Below the pieces are notes generated by a model, which saw only the letters and a program-made list of their open reading frames with translations, had not been told where the DNA came from and searched no databases. A DNA stretch of 64,000 nucleotides, taken from contig CALNXK010000551.1 in assembly GCA_942486035.1 (NCBI GenBank), positions 1 to 64,000 of the forward strand, in the 5' to 3' direction. This DNA is from Porites lobata. Its lineage: Eukaryota; Cnidaria; Anthozoa; Scleractinia; Poritidae. The stretch's first letter is position 1; every line of letters starts with the position of its first letter. The position numbers were made by a program, and so were the translations under genes. Positions 12,641 through 25,700 of this stretch are shown piece after piece.

Positions 12641-15600
12641 TGTATCACTGCTGAAAGCTATGACCATATTTACGAGGAAAGAGGACTTTTGGACCTTTCG
12701 CTTGTCTGGCGATTGCGTGACACGCTTGTGGCTTACTTTTTAGATGTGTTTGCTTCCTTTGTTATGTCCTTTTAGTAGCCATACTAAAATAACATACAGC
12801 TAATGATTCTTTCTATTTCACAAAGTGAGGCGACAAGACAGTTCGTCATAGAACAAGAGATCGAGACAAACAAAGGGCTATTTACACCTCAACACCGGGA
12901 GGAGAAATTATTAGTTAGTGACATCGGTCCAAGCGTCCTTGGCGAACAAAAATCATTGTACAGGCGTAACATTGAGACTCTGGTTTGGCGACAAATCGCA
13001 GTAGCATATATATGTTCGGAAGGGATGCCAAAGCTTGGTCAACCGCCCTTTCTACGGCTCTAGAGACCCTAGAAGCGATTGACCTCGATAGCTGATTTGG
13101 TTGTGTCGCCCTTTTTTGCGATTATTCCCGCGGTAGTAACCCACGTGCCAAGTCACGCGGTTACTTATTACTTATTAAATTAAATCATGGTTTTACTGAT
13201 ATCAAATAATGATTTTTATTATATGAAATCATAATACTTATGATTTGAAATCAGGATTTATTATATCAAATCATAAACTTATGATTTAAAATGAGAACTT
13301 ATTATATGAAATCATAAACTTATGATTTGAAATCAGGATTTATTATATCAAATCATAAACGAATGATTTGAAATCAGGATTTATTATATCAAATCATAAA
13401 CTTATGATTTGAAATCAATATTTATTATATCAAATCATAAAGGCAGGATTTGAAAAAATAATTTATTATATCAAATCATAAACGCATGATTTTAAATAAT
13501 AATTTATTATATCAAATCATAAACGCATGATTTGAAATCAACATTTATTATATCAAATCATTGACGTATGATATCATATCAGAAAACTTTATTTAATAAA
13601 TAACGAAAAAAATGACAAAATTAAGCTATATCATTTTTTTTACAAACGGCGCCCCATACTCAACCCATGACTCATTAAAGTTAATGCTCAATCTCAATAC
13701 AATGCCAAAACGCCTCTCTGTTCACTTATTTTCTTTTTCACTTTTAGTTTCTTCACGTATTACACTTAAGTTCAAGCTGCAAAAGAGCTTTCTGTGAAGA
13801 AATATCTTTAATACAGGCTTAAAAAGTAACACGTGAACATACTGGATGCAATTTATGAAAGCGATACATGACTTGACCTCTTAGTCTACTTTGTGCATAT
13901 GCACAGACACAATCATGTCTTTGTCTTTAGTTGATATGTCCCCTCTTTGAAATAAAAGGCCTAGTGAATTGTTCACGTGATAAGAGAGTGAAACTCATAA
14001 CAGCAAGTGAGCATATCTGCTTACACAATAGTAGAGACCGGGGGGATACTCTTGAAAACTGTGGGAGGTGGTGTGGGGTCTGTTTCGTGCGACTCTTCCC
14101 TGTTTCTAACCGTATCATGTTTTATTTTTCCCACTATCTTTCAGACCTGACGCAGAATTATTTGCCTTATTTTGTGCTGTACTGATAAAGTGAAGGCATG
14201 TTGATGCATTTTCTTAGATTTTCAGTAGCTGATCGATTTGTTACCACTTTGCAGAAGAGCTTCAGTTTAATCACAGTCAACTTCTTCTCGGGAGATGTTG
14301 AATAGAAGAGAAATGTTGTGGTTACATACTTAATTTTAGAGTAAACCATTCCCTTTAAAAGATCAAAATATTTAAAATCTATTCCCATTTTCGCAAATAA
14401 TTCACAAAAGCCTAAAAGGCTAAAGTCATACCCTGTTGGAGATTCATATACCTGAGAGAGAGAGAGAGTATCCCCCCTCCCGCTCCGACCCTTATCTGGC
14501 TGCTTAGTTATAAAGATTGCGCATTTTTCTGGTAAAATTCCCTGTCACTCGATTGTGACGATTGTCATTCCTTTGGTTGTAATAAAATCCACAAAATCAA
14601 CGATATGATTCCCCTTTTAAGACAGAGGTCACAGCGGTAATACTTGAGAATGCCTTACAATCATGTTGCTTATTTCACAGGAAAGAATCTCGTTAAGGGA
14701 CTTATCGTCATTCACTTCATTTTCTTCAGCCTGTAACCGCACTTCATAAACAGGTTTGTGTTATGTTTTATGTAGGATAAGCTAAATGGCATTTGCCATG
14801 ATCAAAAAACAAAACAAGTGTATCGTGCCGTACTACGTTTCCTATTGCTGTCGGGTGTTTGGGAGAACTTGAGGTATTACGGTGAATTCTTATGGGTGTA
14901 ATGATACGCTGCTACCCCCACTGGCCAACACCTGAAAAGTGCATGACTTAAAATTACTCTTTCCTCCTTAGCATAACATTACATTATGTGTACAAGAATG
15001 ATTCTTGTTTCTCTGCAAAATATCGTGTGATTCCGGCCCAGACTTTGACGCCATTCGATGTAAATATAATTACGCTTTCACTCAAGTCATCTTCTTCTAC
15101 ATATGTCTCACTTCCGAGGCAGATCGGAAAGAACTTCAATGCCATGCTAGCTGTTCGGTTTTCCAAGTCTTAACTTGTCTTAAATCAAAGAATGAGAAAT
15201 CGGGTATCTTGGTATTATCGCTGGTTCTTGATGTACCCATTCCTCATTTCTGTTAGCCATATATTTGGATCGCCCAGTGACGCCGGTAAGCAGACTTTCT
15301 GAAACTAGAATGTTCACTTTCAAAAATTTAAAGTTCAAGGCACAAATGAATAATAAGAGAATGAACGCCAAGGAATTACTTCTCTATTTGTGGTCTCTTT
15401 TGTCACTAGATACTATCTGCAGTGTACGCTTTAGGGGTAAATCGCGACATTAATGATAACGAAATGAAGGTCTTACTAACACAAAACTGATTCTGTTATA
15501 TTAAGCCAACATTGCATACGAAGTTCCTTCTCGAAATCATTAACTTCAAACTGCAAAGGAATTTTTGTGTGAAAAGATGATCAGTAAACTTAAAATTATC

Positions 15601-16023
15601 AGCTGAAGATCGGTGACCGTCGTGAACGTCCAAGTCTTTCAAGAAGTCTTAAATAATGTTCTTAGACTTTAACAGACTTATTCTTTCTCGTTTTAAGCGC
15701 AAATCAACAAAGCTGCAACTTTTTTTAACTACTGAAAACATATTGTCACTTTTGAGTCCCTTATTTGGCAAATTTAGATCGCCTGATTCTGGACTCCTGA
15801 CTCATTCTTGGTAGATTAATGCGTTTTTACGATTGTCGCTAAACACAAAGTTCTGCTGTTTATCTTCCAATCATGGTCAATCTTTTTTTCCCTGTTTTTC
15901 GACAAGGAAGTGTGAATTAAAGTAGGACTCATTCTTATTGAGCCGCTGTTGGAGCTTGTTGAAGCCGTTTAGCTACATGAACTGAGTTAGAACTATTTCC
16001 CGAGGAACTCAGGAAAGACTATT

Positions 16024-16030
16024 TATATAA
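16024..16030 (+). promoter_or_regulatory. TATA-like box upstream of the PNP-NLR gene
   Basis: TATATAA within GGAAAGACTATTTATATAAT. The same box in the same context occurs at 48255-48261 in copy C. It lies about 530 bp upstream of a shared UTR exon. Copy B ends before this point and lacks it. Confidence 0.4.
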
Positions 16031-16554
16031 TTCTTCGTTGCGAATTTGTGCGATCTCTCCATAAAAAAAATGATAAACTGAGTATTTTCCTCATAGAATT
16101 CAGCTCATGTATGACAGTACCCCCCGAGACCTTACTTATCTTTACTTATCAGTTCTTCTGTCCCTTTTTTTCTCTACATTAGACATTTGCTCCTGGAAAG
16201 TCAAGAGGTTTGTACTTGTCAACCTTTTTTCCTTCAGCTGTAGATTTTTGATCGAAAAGGTTAACTTACCCATTTTATGAGCAGCTTAAGAGAAGAGAAT
16301 CATCTAAAGAATCAACGTGACGCATTCAGTGTTTTTCAATACACACATGATCCATAAAATCTTCCGCCAATAGAGCTAAATTTTACGGATATTTAGTCAT
16401 ATAATATTTAGATAAAAAGTTATAACTCTGATACTACTCTTATTGATACCATAGAAATTGTACTGACCTATTTATCGCTTCTCCCGTTAATTGACATAAG
16501 TCGATCCAATTTCCTCATTCAGTTTTCCCTTATCGCATTCCAATCTTTTTACAG

Positions 16555-16640
16555 ATCAACCGAGCAAAGTACTGGGACCTAAGAGTGAAAGCACATGTGA
16601 CAATTTTTCTGGCAGCTTCTACTCCGCAATGAATTGCGAG
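16555..16640 (+). other. Probable 5' UTR exon of the PNP-NLR gene
   Basis: Preceded by CTTTTTACAG and followed by GTCAGT. The counterpart in copy C is 49858-49951, with the same splice sites. It carries in-frame stops, so it is taken as untranslated. The leader exon follows at 16752-16804. Confidence 0.5.
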
Positions 16641-16779
16641 GTCAGTTAGCTTTTTTTTTCAGTTTCCTAGCTTAATTGTATTCAAAAGGTAATGTTAAAA
16701 GGTAATGTTTCATCTTCAAAGGTTGATCAATGTGGTCATTGTTTATTCCAGGCTTTTGAAGCTTCTTCATAACTGAACA

Positions 16780-19700
16780 ATGGACTACACTGAATCAACG
16801 TTAGGTAAGCTTCTTGACCTCAGTTAACGCAGCTGTTTTTGCTTACTATGGATCTAGAAATGTTCATTCTAAGAGGAAGTCTTTTTTTAGAAGCCTGTAT
16901 TCTTTATCTTTCTACAATTAATGTGAATTATTTTACCCACTTGTTGTTAAACACCAGTTAAATTGATAAAATCAATTGTTTAATTGCAGAAATAGATAAT
17001 CACAAAAACTCGACCGATCGATTTCCATCGATTTTCAATATTAATCGATAAATTATTGATTACCATTGATTTTAATCGAGTATCAAAAATATCGATTTGT
17101 TACTTCCTGATAATGTGTAAGTCGAAATTTATTAAAATTCGAATTACGGTTAATCCCAGACAAAAATATACCATTTGTGGCCAAATATCCCTACCCCGAG
17201 TACCAGTAAGTTGAAAAGGGACCACATTACCTATCAATGTAAAGGGAGTGTTTGGGGTGGGGGGGTCAAATTCCCTGCCCACAGGCAAATCATTCCAGTC
17301 AAATGCACAAAAATGTCCTAGAGCTGATAAGTTTTATCAGGGTTGCTACAGTGAGAGAAAAGTCAGGGAAAAACAAAAATTTTTCAAGGTCAGGGAAAAG
17401 TCAGGGAACTCTGTTTTCTGACGCAATGCATCAAGGTTGGCAATGGGCCTTTAAAGGCAAAATTAAACCTCTCTGAACGTTTTCAACCTGGTGGAGTTTT
17501 CTGTTTTGAAAATAGAGCTTCTGTTTACTTTGATACAGCAATTTATTAAACGTGTAGTTGATCCTAGTGTACATTGAACAAAGAAAGATTCAAATATCCT
17601 CTCCCCCGGGAGAACAAGATCATTCTAATGCCCCTCCCCAGGTCCAACACACAATCAAATCCCCTCCCCACCCCATGCCCTGCCTTACTTTTTGTCATTT
17701 ATTTCAGTAAAACTGCATGGCTGACCAAGACAGTTGGTCTGACTTGGAGTGAAAGACTACTGATGGAATTAATTTCATTTTATCAAACAAAGGTATTCTC
17801 TTACAATACCCATCTAAAATGGTATTTCTCTACAGTCCGAGTTCTCTTTTGCTTTTGTTAGTCCTCAAAAATATCCTGGCGATTTGCTGGCAGGGAAAGT
17901 TATTAGAGACTTTGGTCCACAGCTAGTTTGCTGATGTTAAAAATTAAGTTGAGATGCTCCTTGTTGGAGAACATCAAAATATTGAAAATTGTTTAAAATA
18001 AACTTAGTAAGTAGCACACATAGGAGAATAAACTAGTCTTACTGTACTACATTTTTTCTGAATGCTTATTCACAAAGTTGAATTTAAAAAACTAATTTTG
18101 CTGGCACCAAATTGTAGTACTCCTGCTATGTAATTGCTGACAAAAAATGAACAAATTCTCAGTGATGGAGATGTGTAAAACATAAGGAAAAATAATGTCA
18201 ACATTATTAATTAAAGAAATAACTTTTGCTTTAGGTTTTGTAAACTTGGCAACAACCTCTAAGGAAACAGTACATGATGACTAAGTAAAAGATTGTTACT
18301 GAGTGTAGCATAGAGAGAAACAGTTCCTCAATATGCAAGAGTGAAAGTGCTACATTAGGTTTTTCTTTGAATTATTTTATTTTAGCTGTACAAATTGAAG
18401 AAATAATTGTAGTTGAGCCTAAACTGGCAAAGGATACGTTAAGAGGGCAGTATTAAATTTGCACCCATCATACTGTCGACTCCCCATAACTCGAACATTC
18501 AAGGGAAATCAAAAACAGTTCAAGTTATCGGGAGTTCAAAGCAAATAACCAGAACTTAGGTAATGGGATGGGAAAGAAATGCAAGTATCTTGTAACTTAT
18601 TCTCACTTACCGTCAGTTGCATCTAAGCATGTACACACGAGGAATTGGGTTGGGTTCTAATTGGGTGCAAACATGACATGTTGGGTGCAAACATGACATG
18701 TTGTGCCACCAAACATTCAAAGTTTGGAGTAATCAGCTGTTGTCGACTTGAATTGTTTTCGCTCAACAAAGTATTCTTTGCAAGTATTTTTAGGCATTGA
18801 GAATAATTTCAAGAGGCAAGCGTGCTGTAATTTTGTAATAAATTTGTATACATATTGTTACGGCTTTGTGGCTTTGTCTGTTTGGATGTGTGTTGCAGGG
18901 GCCAATAAGGTTGAAGGTACTGTGAGTTTATGCTTAGGAACCAATGAGATTTTGACATCTAAACATGACATTGCTGCGCTAAAGGTCAAACAAGGGCACT
19001 TTGTTGAGACTGCCAGTTTGGTTCTTCACAATTCGGTCATCTTTTATTACTGCTAAAAGTGTTTAGAAGCATAACATTTAAATATCTTCATGATTCAAAT
19101 GCTGAGTACAGTGATGCAGCTGTTTAAAGGTTCATGATTTTTTTAGTGTGGCTGTGCTGGTTCAAGACATTTATGACCTAATTTGGCCATCGTGAACGGC
19201 ACAACGTATGTGAATTATGTTTCACCCACTTCAAAGTGATCTATGATGACTAAAAGAAATTGTTGTTACTGCGACTGTAGCACAGAGAGAAAAAGTTCCT
19301 CAATATGCAAGAGTGCTTGCTACATTGGATTTTTCTCTGAATTTTATTTTGGCTGTAATTGAATTGAGAAATTGTCCTTGAGCCTAAATTGGCAAAGGTC
19401 ATACTTTAAGAGGGTAGTTATTAAATTTGCACCTGTCATACAGTCGACTCCTGATAACTCGAACCTCATAATTCAAAGGAAATGAAAAACAGTTTGAGTT
19501 ATCAGGAGTTTGAAGCAAATAACCAGAAGTAAGGTAATGAGATAGGGGAGAAATGCAAATGTCATGTACCTTACTGGGGGAAATCACAAATTTTGATACT
19601 CACTAAATCTTAAAATCCCTATAAATCCCAGCTAAAAATCATGAAATTAAATACTTGCGAAAAGTATAGGGCTCAAATTAAATACTCTGGAAATTAATTA

Positions 19701-22700
19701 ATTGAGAATAAGGTGCACTTCACTTCAAGATCAGCAAGAGATACAGAGAGTGATATTTTGAAAAAGAAATTGAGCAACAAAGCTTGATTAATCAATGCAG
19801 TGCTAAACAATGTATTTGAATTGAACCAACAAAAAAATAAAGAAGCTCAAAGAAAACACGATTGTTCTGAGAGAAATTCGATGTTTTTGACCGCAGCTGT
19901 CACTGGGGGTTTTTTTTAATTCTCATGTGGTTAAAATATGGTCAGAGTTTTTGAGGGTAAAATTGTATAGAAATTATCTGAACGGAAACAAAATTTACTT
20001 CAAGTTAGTGGGAGGTTGATAATTATCTTTTCTTTCTATTATCTAACAATAATTTGTGATCTTACTTTTTGACATTTTAGGGAAATTGTTAATCGAGACA
20101 TCATGGCACAGGACCAAGAACTTAATAGGAAAAGGAAATAGTGCTCATAAGAATATGGCAGATGTTCCACCTACACTCACCCTAGAACTTCCCAAGAAAA
20201 GTGATCTTTCTAACACATTTAAACCTTGGAATGAAGTCCGTCTTCCAATTGACATTCTTTTGTTGACAGTAAAGGACTGTGAGTTCCTAGCCTGTTATAC
20301 ATACTTAAGAAATTCCTTTAAAAGCTATCATGTGAACCTTGGATATGTGTACTTTGGGACCATGGGTAAAAGCGGAGATGTGCCTCTAAAAGTTGCTTTG
20401 ATGACATGTTCTGAAGGCTCTTCTGCTCCACATGGTTCACTGGTCACTGTTAAGAATGCTGTGGTGGAACTGAGACCCAAAGCTGTTTTCTATGTTGGCA
20501 ACTGTGTGGGCTTGAACCCAGAAGTCACCAAGTTACAGCTAGGTGATGTGGTTGTATCCTCTAAGCTTACAACTGAATCATTAAAAACCCCGGTGGGAAG
20601 AGGTATCTTGCACCTTGTCAGGCATGCAGATCATGGCTGGATTCCTCCATTAAAACGTCCAGAAGATCGTAAAGTTCAGGTCTGCTGTGATGGGGATATT
20701 TTAAGTGGCATAAACCCAGTCAGTGCTAAACAGCAAAACATGTCTCATATTACTCAAGCTACTGCATTTGCATTTGGTGGTGAAGGTAAGATATTTATTC
20801 CCTGTTAAATGACATCATTCTTCTCTTGTTACATTTTCTTACGAGACGAGTGGTGGCCCGTGGTGTACATCTCAAACTTAAGATCTAGAAGGTCCAGGTT
20901 AAGGCTTTGCCGCACTTTGTGCTGTTTCCTTGGACAAGAAACTTTGATTCACTTTGTCCCTCTCCACCCAGGTGCAGTGTAAATGGGTGCTGGTTATGAT
21001 CCTTTGTGATCCTGTTTTCAATCTGATTTTTTAAGATCTATTCTATGTTTGAACAATGATGTTTAACTTGCTGTATTTTCTATACTAAATTATGCATAAA
21101 AAATTGATCGGAGGACAGTAGTTTATGTAGTGTTTTCCTTTGGATAAAATACAAAAGGATAGTTAAATTCTATTAACATCCTAATGCATAAGCTGGTTTT
21201 TTGTTTGTTTGTCCTGTTTTTTTAATTTTTTAAATATGCTGATTTATATCTGCCTTTTAAAATCACTATTACTATATTCTGCCTACCTGTTTGCATGGTA
21301 AATAATATTGTTTATGTTGTCACATCTTGATCAACCCTGGCTGTGATGCTCACTGGTGGATCTGTTTGCATCTTGAATTTTTAGTGATTTGTTGTTGTTT
21401 TTTCCAGGCCTTTTTGCTGCTGCACATGATCTTAAGATTGAATGGGTGATTGTAAAAGGTATTTCTCACTTTGCCGATGGTACCAACCCTGCAGAAAATT
21501 CTTGGGAGAGTCATGCATGCATAATGGCAGCTTCTCTTGTGTCCAACATGTTGAAGGATCCATTTGTGTTTGAACAATGGCCTCATTATGAAGGTAGGTG
21601 ACAATATGCTCTTAAATGAAACCATATCATAATTAAATCTTCACATTTTTGCAGAAGTGTTTTTGGTTAAGTACTGAGGTTGATTTAAAATACTCAGCCA
21701 CATTTTTCAAACGTCGTTAATTAATCTCTTTTTATAATAAACTTTAAAAAGGGTAGAGTTCAACGTTTTCTTTGTCAACTCACAACTGTTGGAAACTATA
21801 AGATGGGTAAAAGAAAAATTGTCAGAAAAATGTGAAGAAATTGGTCAGAAGGACAGGAGGGAGATGTTTCCTGATAAAATTGACTGTCTGCTCGTCATAC
21901 TATTTTAGGCAGTAAGATTTGTGGGTTGGTACTGGGTAAGTGCATACTTAGGAACCTCAAGTCTAAAATGACTCCTGTTTAGAGCTTCAGCGGTATCTGT
22001 TAGGGGCCTGTAAGGTTGGGTGGGAATTATTTTGTTTCTCAAGTAATTTTTGATACTTCTTAGGCATTAAAATTAATTTCCTACACGCCCACAAAGCTAG
22101 ATTCTGTTACTTTGTAGGGGTCCTTTCCTTTTTTTTTTTACAAAACCCCTGTTTTTTTTTTGGTTTTGTTTGTTTGTTTCTGTTGTTGTTGTTTTTTAAG
22201 CTCCCCATTTATATCTATAGAGGGGTATCTCCTCCTTTTGGTATCTCCCAGCGGTTAAAGTGAATTTCTGCCATGCCCACAAAGTAAGATTCTCCTACCC
22301 TCTAGGTATGATTTTTATTTAATATTATTTATTTATTTATTTATTTTGACAAGCACTCCTGTTATCTTTAATATTTTTTGGAAAGCAGTTCCAAAAAAAA
22401 AAAAAGGAGGACTCTTTTATAGAGCTTAAAATGAATTTCTTCCATGCTGACAAAGGAAGATTCCTGTACCTTCTAGGGATACTTTTTGAATTTTTTATTT
22501 GAGTAGCACCTCAGTTGTTTAATAGGGTAGTATCTCCTTCTCCCTCGCCTTCCCCCACTCGCTGAGAACAATGGCAACCAACTTTACAGGGATTTCAGTA
22601 AGGGTTAACAAGCATGGATTTCTCCTGGCTGCTATGAGCATGACCCTTGGTCACTTTAATAGGAAATAATAGGAAAATAGGACTGAAAGAATTTTCAGGA

Positions 22701-25700
22701 TGTTCTATTCCCTACTCGGCAACTTAAAACCATGGTAATAGCCCTGAACCCTAACCAGTAAGCTCTCTGCATTGCAGGCTTTATTTTCTGCTTTGAGATC
22801 ATTCTAGAACTCTACCCTCTCTCTGGTTGATTGCTATGCTTTTGAAAGGCCCAGGAAATATTTTAGTTTTTTTTTTCCTGTTTTGAAAATGTTTTTGAAC
22901 TGCAATTGCTTACTAGATGCCTTTCAAAATCAACTCAGTGTACAGCTGAAATCCTACATAACCAAGTTTAAAACATAAATTTATTGTCTAAAATTGTGCA
23001 CACTGCGACCAGACATCATTTAGTGAACAATTCAGTAAAAGCTAAGGTGTAAGCTTTCAGTTCGAAGACAAGCTGCTCAGTGCTTTTTGTTATTGAAACT
23101 TTATTATTCAGACCCAGAAACTAAAATGTGAGTGGTAAAAAAACTGACAGATTGATAAACATTTTCTCCAAATATTTTTTAAATTTTTATTCTATTTTGT
23201 TTTACTCACAGACCTGTCAGCAGGGAAACAGCCCTCTAGCTCTACGGCCACTAAGCAGGAGTTGCCAGGTACTATTATATCCAATAAATCAGAAATGGTA
23301 CAAGACATACAGTAGATTAAAGGGGCTGTGTCACGGCAGTCTAGTTCATTTTCTTTAATTTTGCCAATTAATCGCCCTCAATCGCTATAGAACTTAAAGT
23401 AAGCAAAGAAATTACACGTAAATGACAAAATCAGAGATCCGAGACAAACAAATATGTCTCCTGAACATTATTTTTGAAGTTTCAATCAGCGGGGACAAAC
23501 TTTGAAACACTGTTAGGCTGAACAGTTTTCAAAAACCCTAATTTCAATCCGTTTCAATCTTCTTCATTTTTGCCCATCCGTGGCATCTGTTGTTTCTTTT
23601 ATGTTATTTTAAACTTCCTTTAACGTTTTAAGCGGTTATTTTTATGTTTCTCTTAATTTAACGGGTATTTTGTAATTTCCTAATTTGCCTGATTTCGTGA
23701 CACAGCTCCTTTAAACACGCTTATTTTAATATGAAAATGACTTTTATCATTTGTAATAATTATTGCAATACAAAATGATCATTATTGTCGCAGTTGTTAT
23801 ATTTATTTAAAAAAAAGCAGCAAAGAAGAAGCATGATGTGATACTTCAAACGTCAAATTCTTCTTTTCATTCAATTTTTCTGTTAGAATTTTGCAAAGGT
23901 ATTTTTAACCAGCGTTAATCCTCGAGGTCAGTTATAAAAAATAAGAATTATTTTTAGCACTCAACCCGGCCAAGGCTGCCCATCCCGCCATATTCAAAAT
24001 TTGTAATTGTGATAATTAATGATACTTTATTTAGCTCACAGTGAAATTACATTTTTAACTTTTTAATAACTGAAATTTGTGCTAGGTTATAACTTTATAA
24101 TATAAGAGAAATAATAAGTGCGAGCTGGGAAGCTAAATAAACTGTTAGATTTTCTCGTTAACTCCCCATCCATATTAAAGTCAGTGTGTAAGCAGGCGAA
24201 AAAGAAGAAAATGGAATAGATAAATGAATTAACAAATTAAATTAATAAAGAGCATTCCTTCTATTTTTGACCGTAGTATTTATATTCCTACACTATATTC
24301 TGGTGTCTTAGGGCCCTGATATCTACATGCACTGTTACTTACATTTCTGTTGGTGTATCATGAGTTGAGGATAATTTGTTTTTAAATATGGAAATTCTAT
24401 TTATATTTGGTGATCTGATCATTTTATATAAATGAGGGCCTATATTTTGTGCGTCAACTACCTCCCTGAAAAGGAACGTAAAATTTTCCTCAACAGATTC
24501 TCGTTGCCTCGAGGAGTGCCAGAAACAGCTGCGATCAATTTATGAAACCAACAGCAAAGTCAAAATCGTTCCGTGGGACCAAAGCTCTGCCGTTCATATC
24601 GATGAAATTTACACCCAGTTGTCTTGGCTTATGGATGAGAAGAAGCCCAGCGGACTAACACAAAAACAACTTAAACGGTACACCGACATTTTTGACGGCG
24701 GAAGACTTCATCATACGCCCAAGCGCATTTTGGTGCACGGACGACCAGGTATCGGCAAGACCGTTTTTACGCAGAAAGCTACATTCGACTGGTCCCAGCA
24801 CAGATTTAAAGGAACAACGGGAAGATTTGATCTCGTACTTTTGGTCAAATTACGTGATGTTTGCGACCTCAACGATGTCCCTGCCATTCTGAACGATGCT
24901 AATCTTCTCGCGAGTGATGGCCCAGTTTCCACTGAAAACCTGTACGATTACGTTCGTCGCCACCAAGAAAACGTGTTGCTTATTTTGGACGGCTACGATG
25001 AGTACGTACACAGCGCAGCAAGCCAATCACCTGTTCTTCAAATCTGGGAGAAAAAGCAGTTGAGGGATTGTTGTGTTATTATAACGTCTAGAGACATGAA
25101 AGGAGATGGATTGAAAAGTTCCAGCGATGCTCAATTTGAGATCGACGGTTTCGACCGTGAGAGACAAGAAGAGTTCGCCCGTAGATTCTTGAAAAATGAT
25201 CAAGATGTTAAAGAGTTTTTCAGGTATTTGAAACAACAAAGTCTGGAGGACGTAGCAAAAATACCTATGGTACTTTTAATGCTGTCTTTAGCTTGGAAGG
25301 AAAAGGATCGTGAAGGACTACCTTCATCACGGGTGATGGTATACCTTCAGTTTCTACAGACTATGTTTAATCACATGTCGGAAAAACAAAAAAAGCCGGC
25401 GGAAAAAGTTGACGATCACAAACAGGAACTCTGTAAAGTAGGAGAACTAGCGTTTGACGCACTTCTACAAGATTTACTTTATTTTCCTCTCAGTAAACGG
25501 CCGGATTACGTTTTGACTGAGAAACTGATCGAGGCCGGGTTGTTTCAGCTGCTAAACATGTCCGCTGTTAACCCGTGCAAAGCCGTGCACTTCATTCACA
25601 AATCCATGCAGGAGTTTTTGGCTTCTTTATTTCTAAAAGAAGAACTGTTATCTCAAGAAAGTAAAAACAATTCCCTTTTCAAAGTCGACTCAGTTGAAAA

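Larger units (their letters stand above)
11504..13658. mobile_element. Foldback-like DNA transposon with about 640 bp inverted arms
   Basis: It starts TATGGGGCGCCGTTTGTAAA and ends with the reverse complement of that sequence; CTCAAC stands on both flanks (11498-11503 and 13659-13664), a 6-bp target duplication. The arms, about 11504-12142 and 13017-13658, are almost identical in inverted orientation. Each carries about nine copies of a roughly 41-bp subterminal repeat built on ATGATTTGATATAATAAAT and TGATTTCAAATCATAAGTTT. The inner end of each arm carries the same ORF-like segment (12047-12142 and its mirror). The interior, 12143-13016, encodes no transposase I can recognise and contains a nested G-rich element. 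I cannot name the superfamily; a 6-bp duplication excludes Tc1/mariner (TA) and TTAA-type elements. Confidence 0.85.
13840..17300 (+). repeat. Copy A of the duplicated NLR upstream/leader segment
   Basis: About 3.4 kb that recurs in the same orientation as copy C (46380-50470) and, in part, copy B (44225-45940). Shared landmarks are TGTTACCACTTTGCA, AAACAAAACAAGTGTA, GATTCCGGCCCAGAC, GTGACGCCGGTAAGCAGACT, CTCAGGAAAGACTATTTATA, and the UTR and leader exons. Insertions and deletions break every open frame between copies, so the segment behaves as promoter, UTR and intron sequence rather than coding sequence. Copy A alone carries an ATCGATT-rich insertion at about 16965-17098. Confidence 0.85.

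Noticed and set aside
15000..15460. Open frames shared in part by copies A, B and C (e.g. containing KSGILVLSLVLDV)
   Set aside because: Insertions and deletions between copies shift or end the frames on both strands, so the similarity is of DNA, not of protein.
17330..17440. Repeated GTCAGGGAA motifs suggesting a regulatory array
   Set aside because: It looks like a fragment of a common dispersed repeat with AAAGTCAGGGAA units; nothing else supports regulation.
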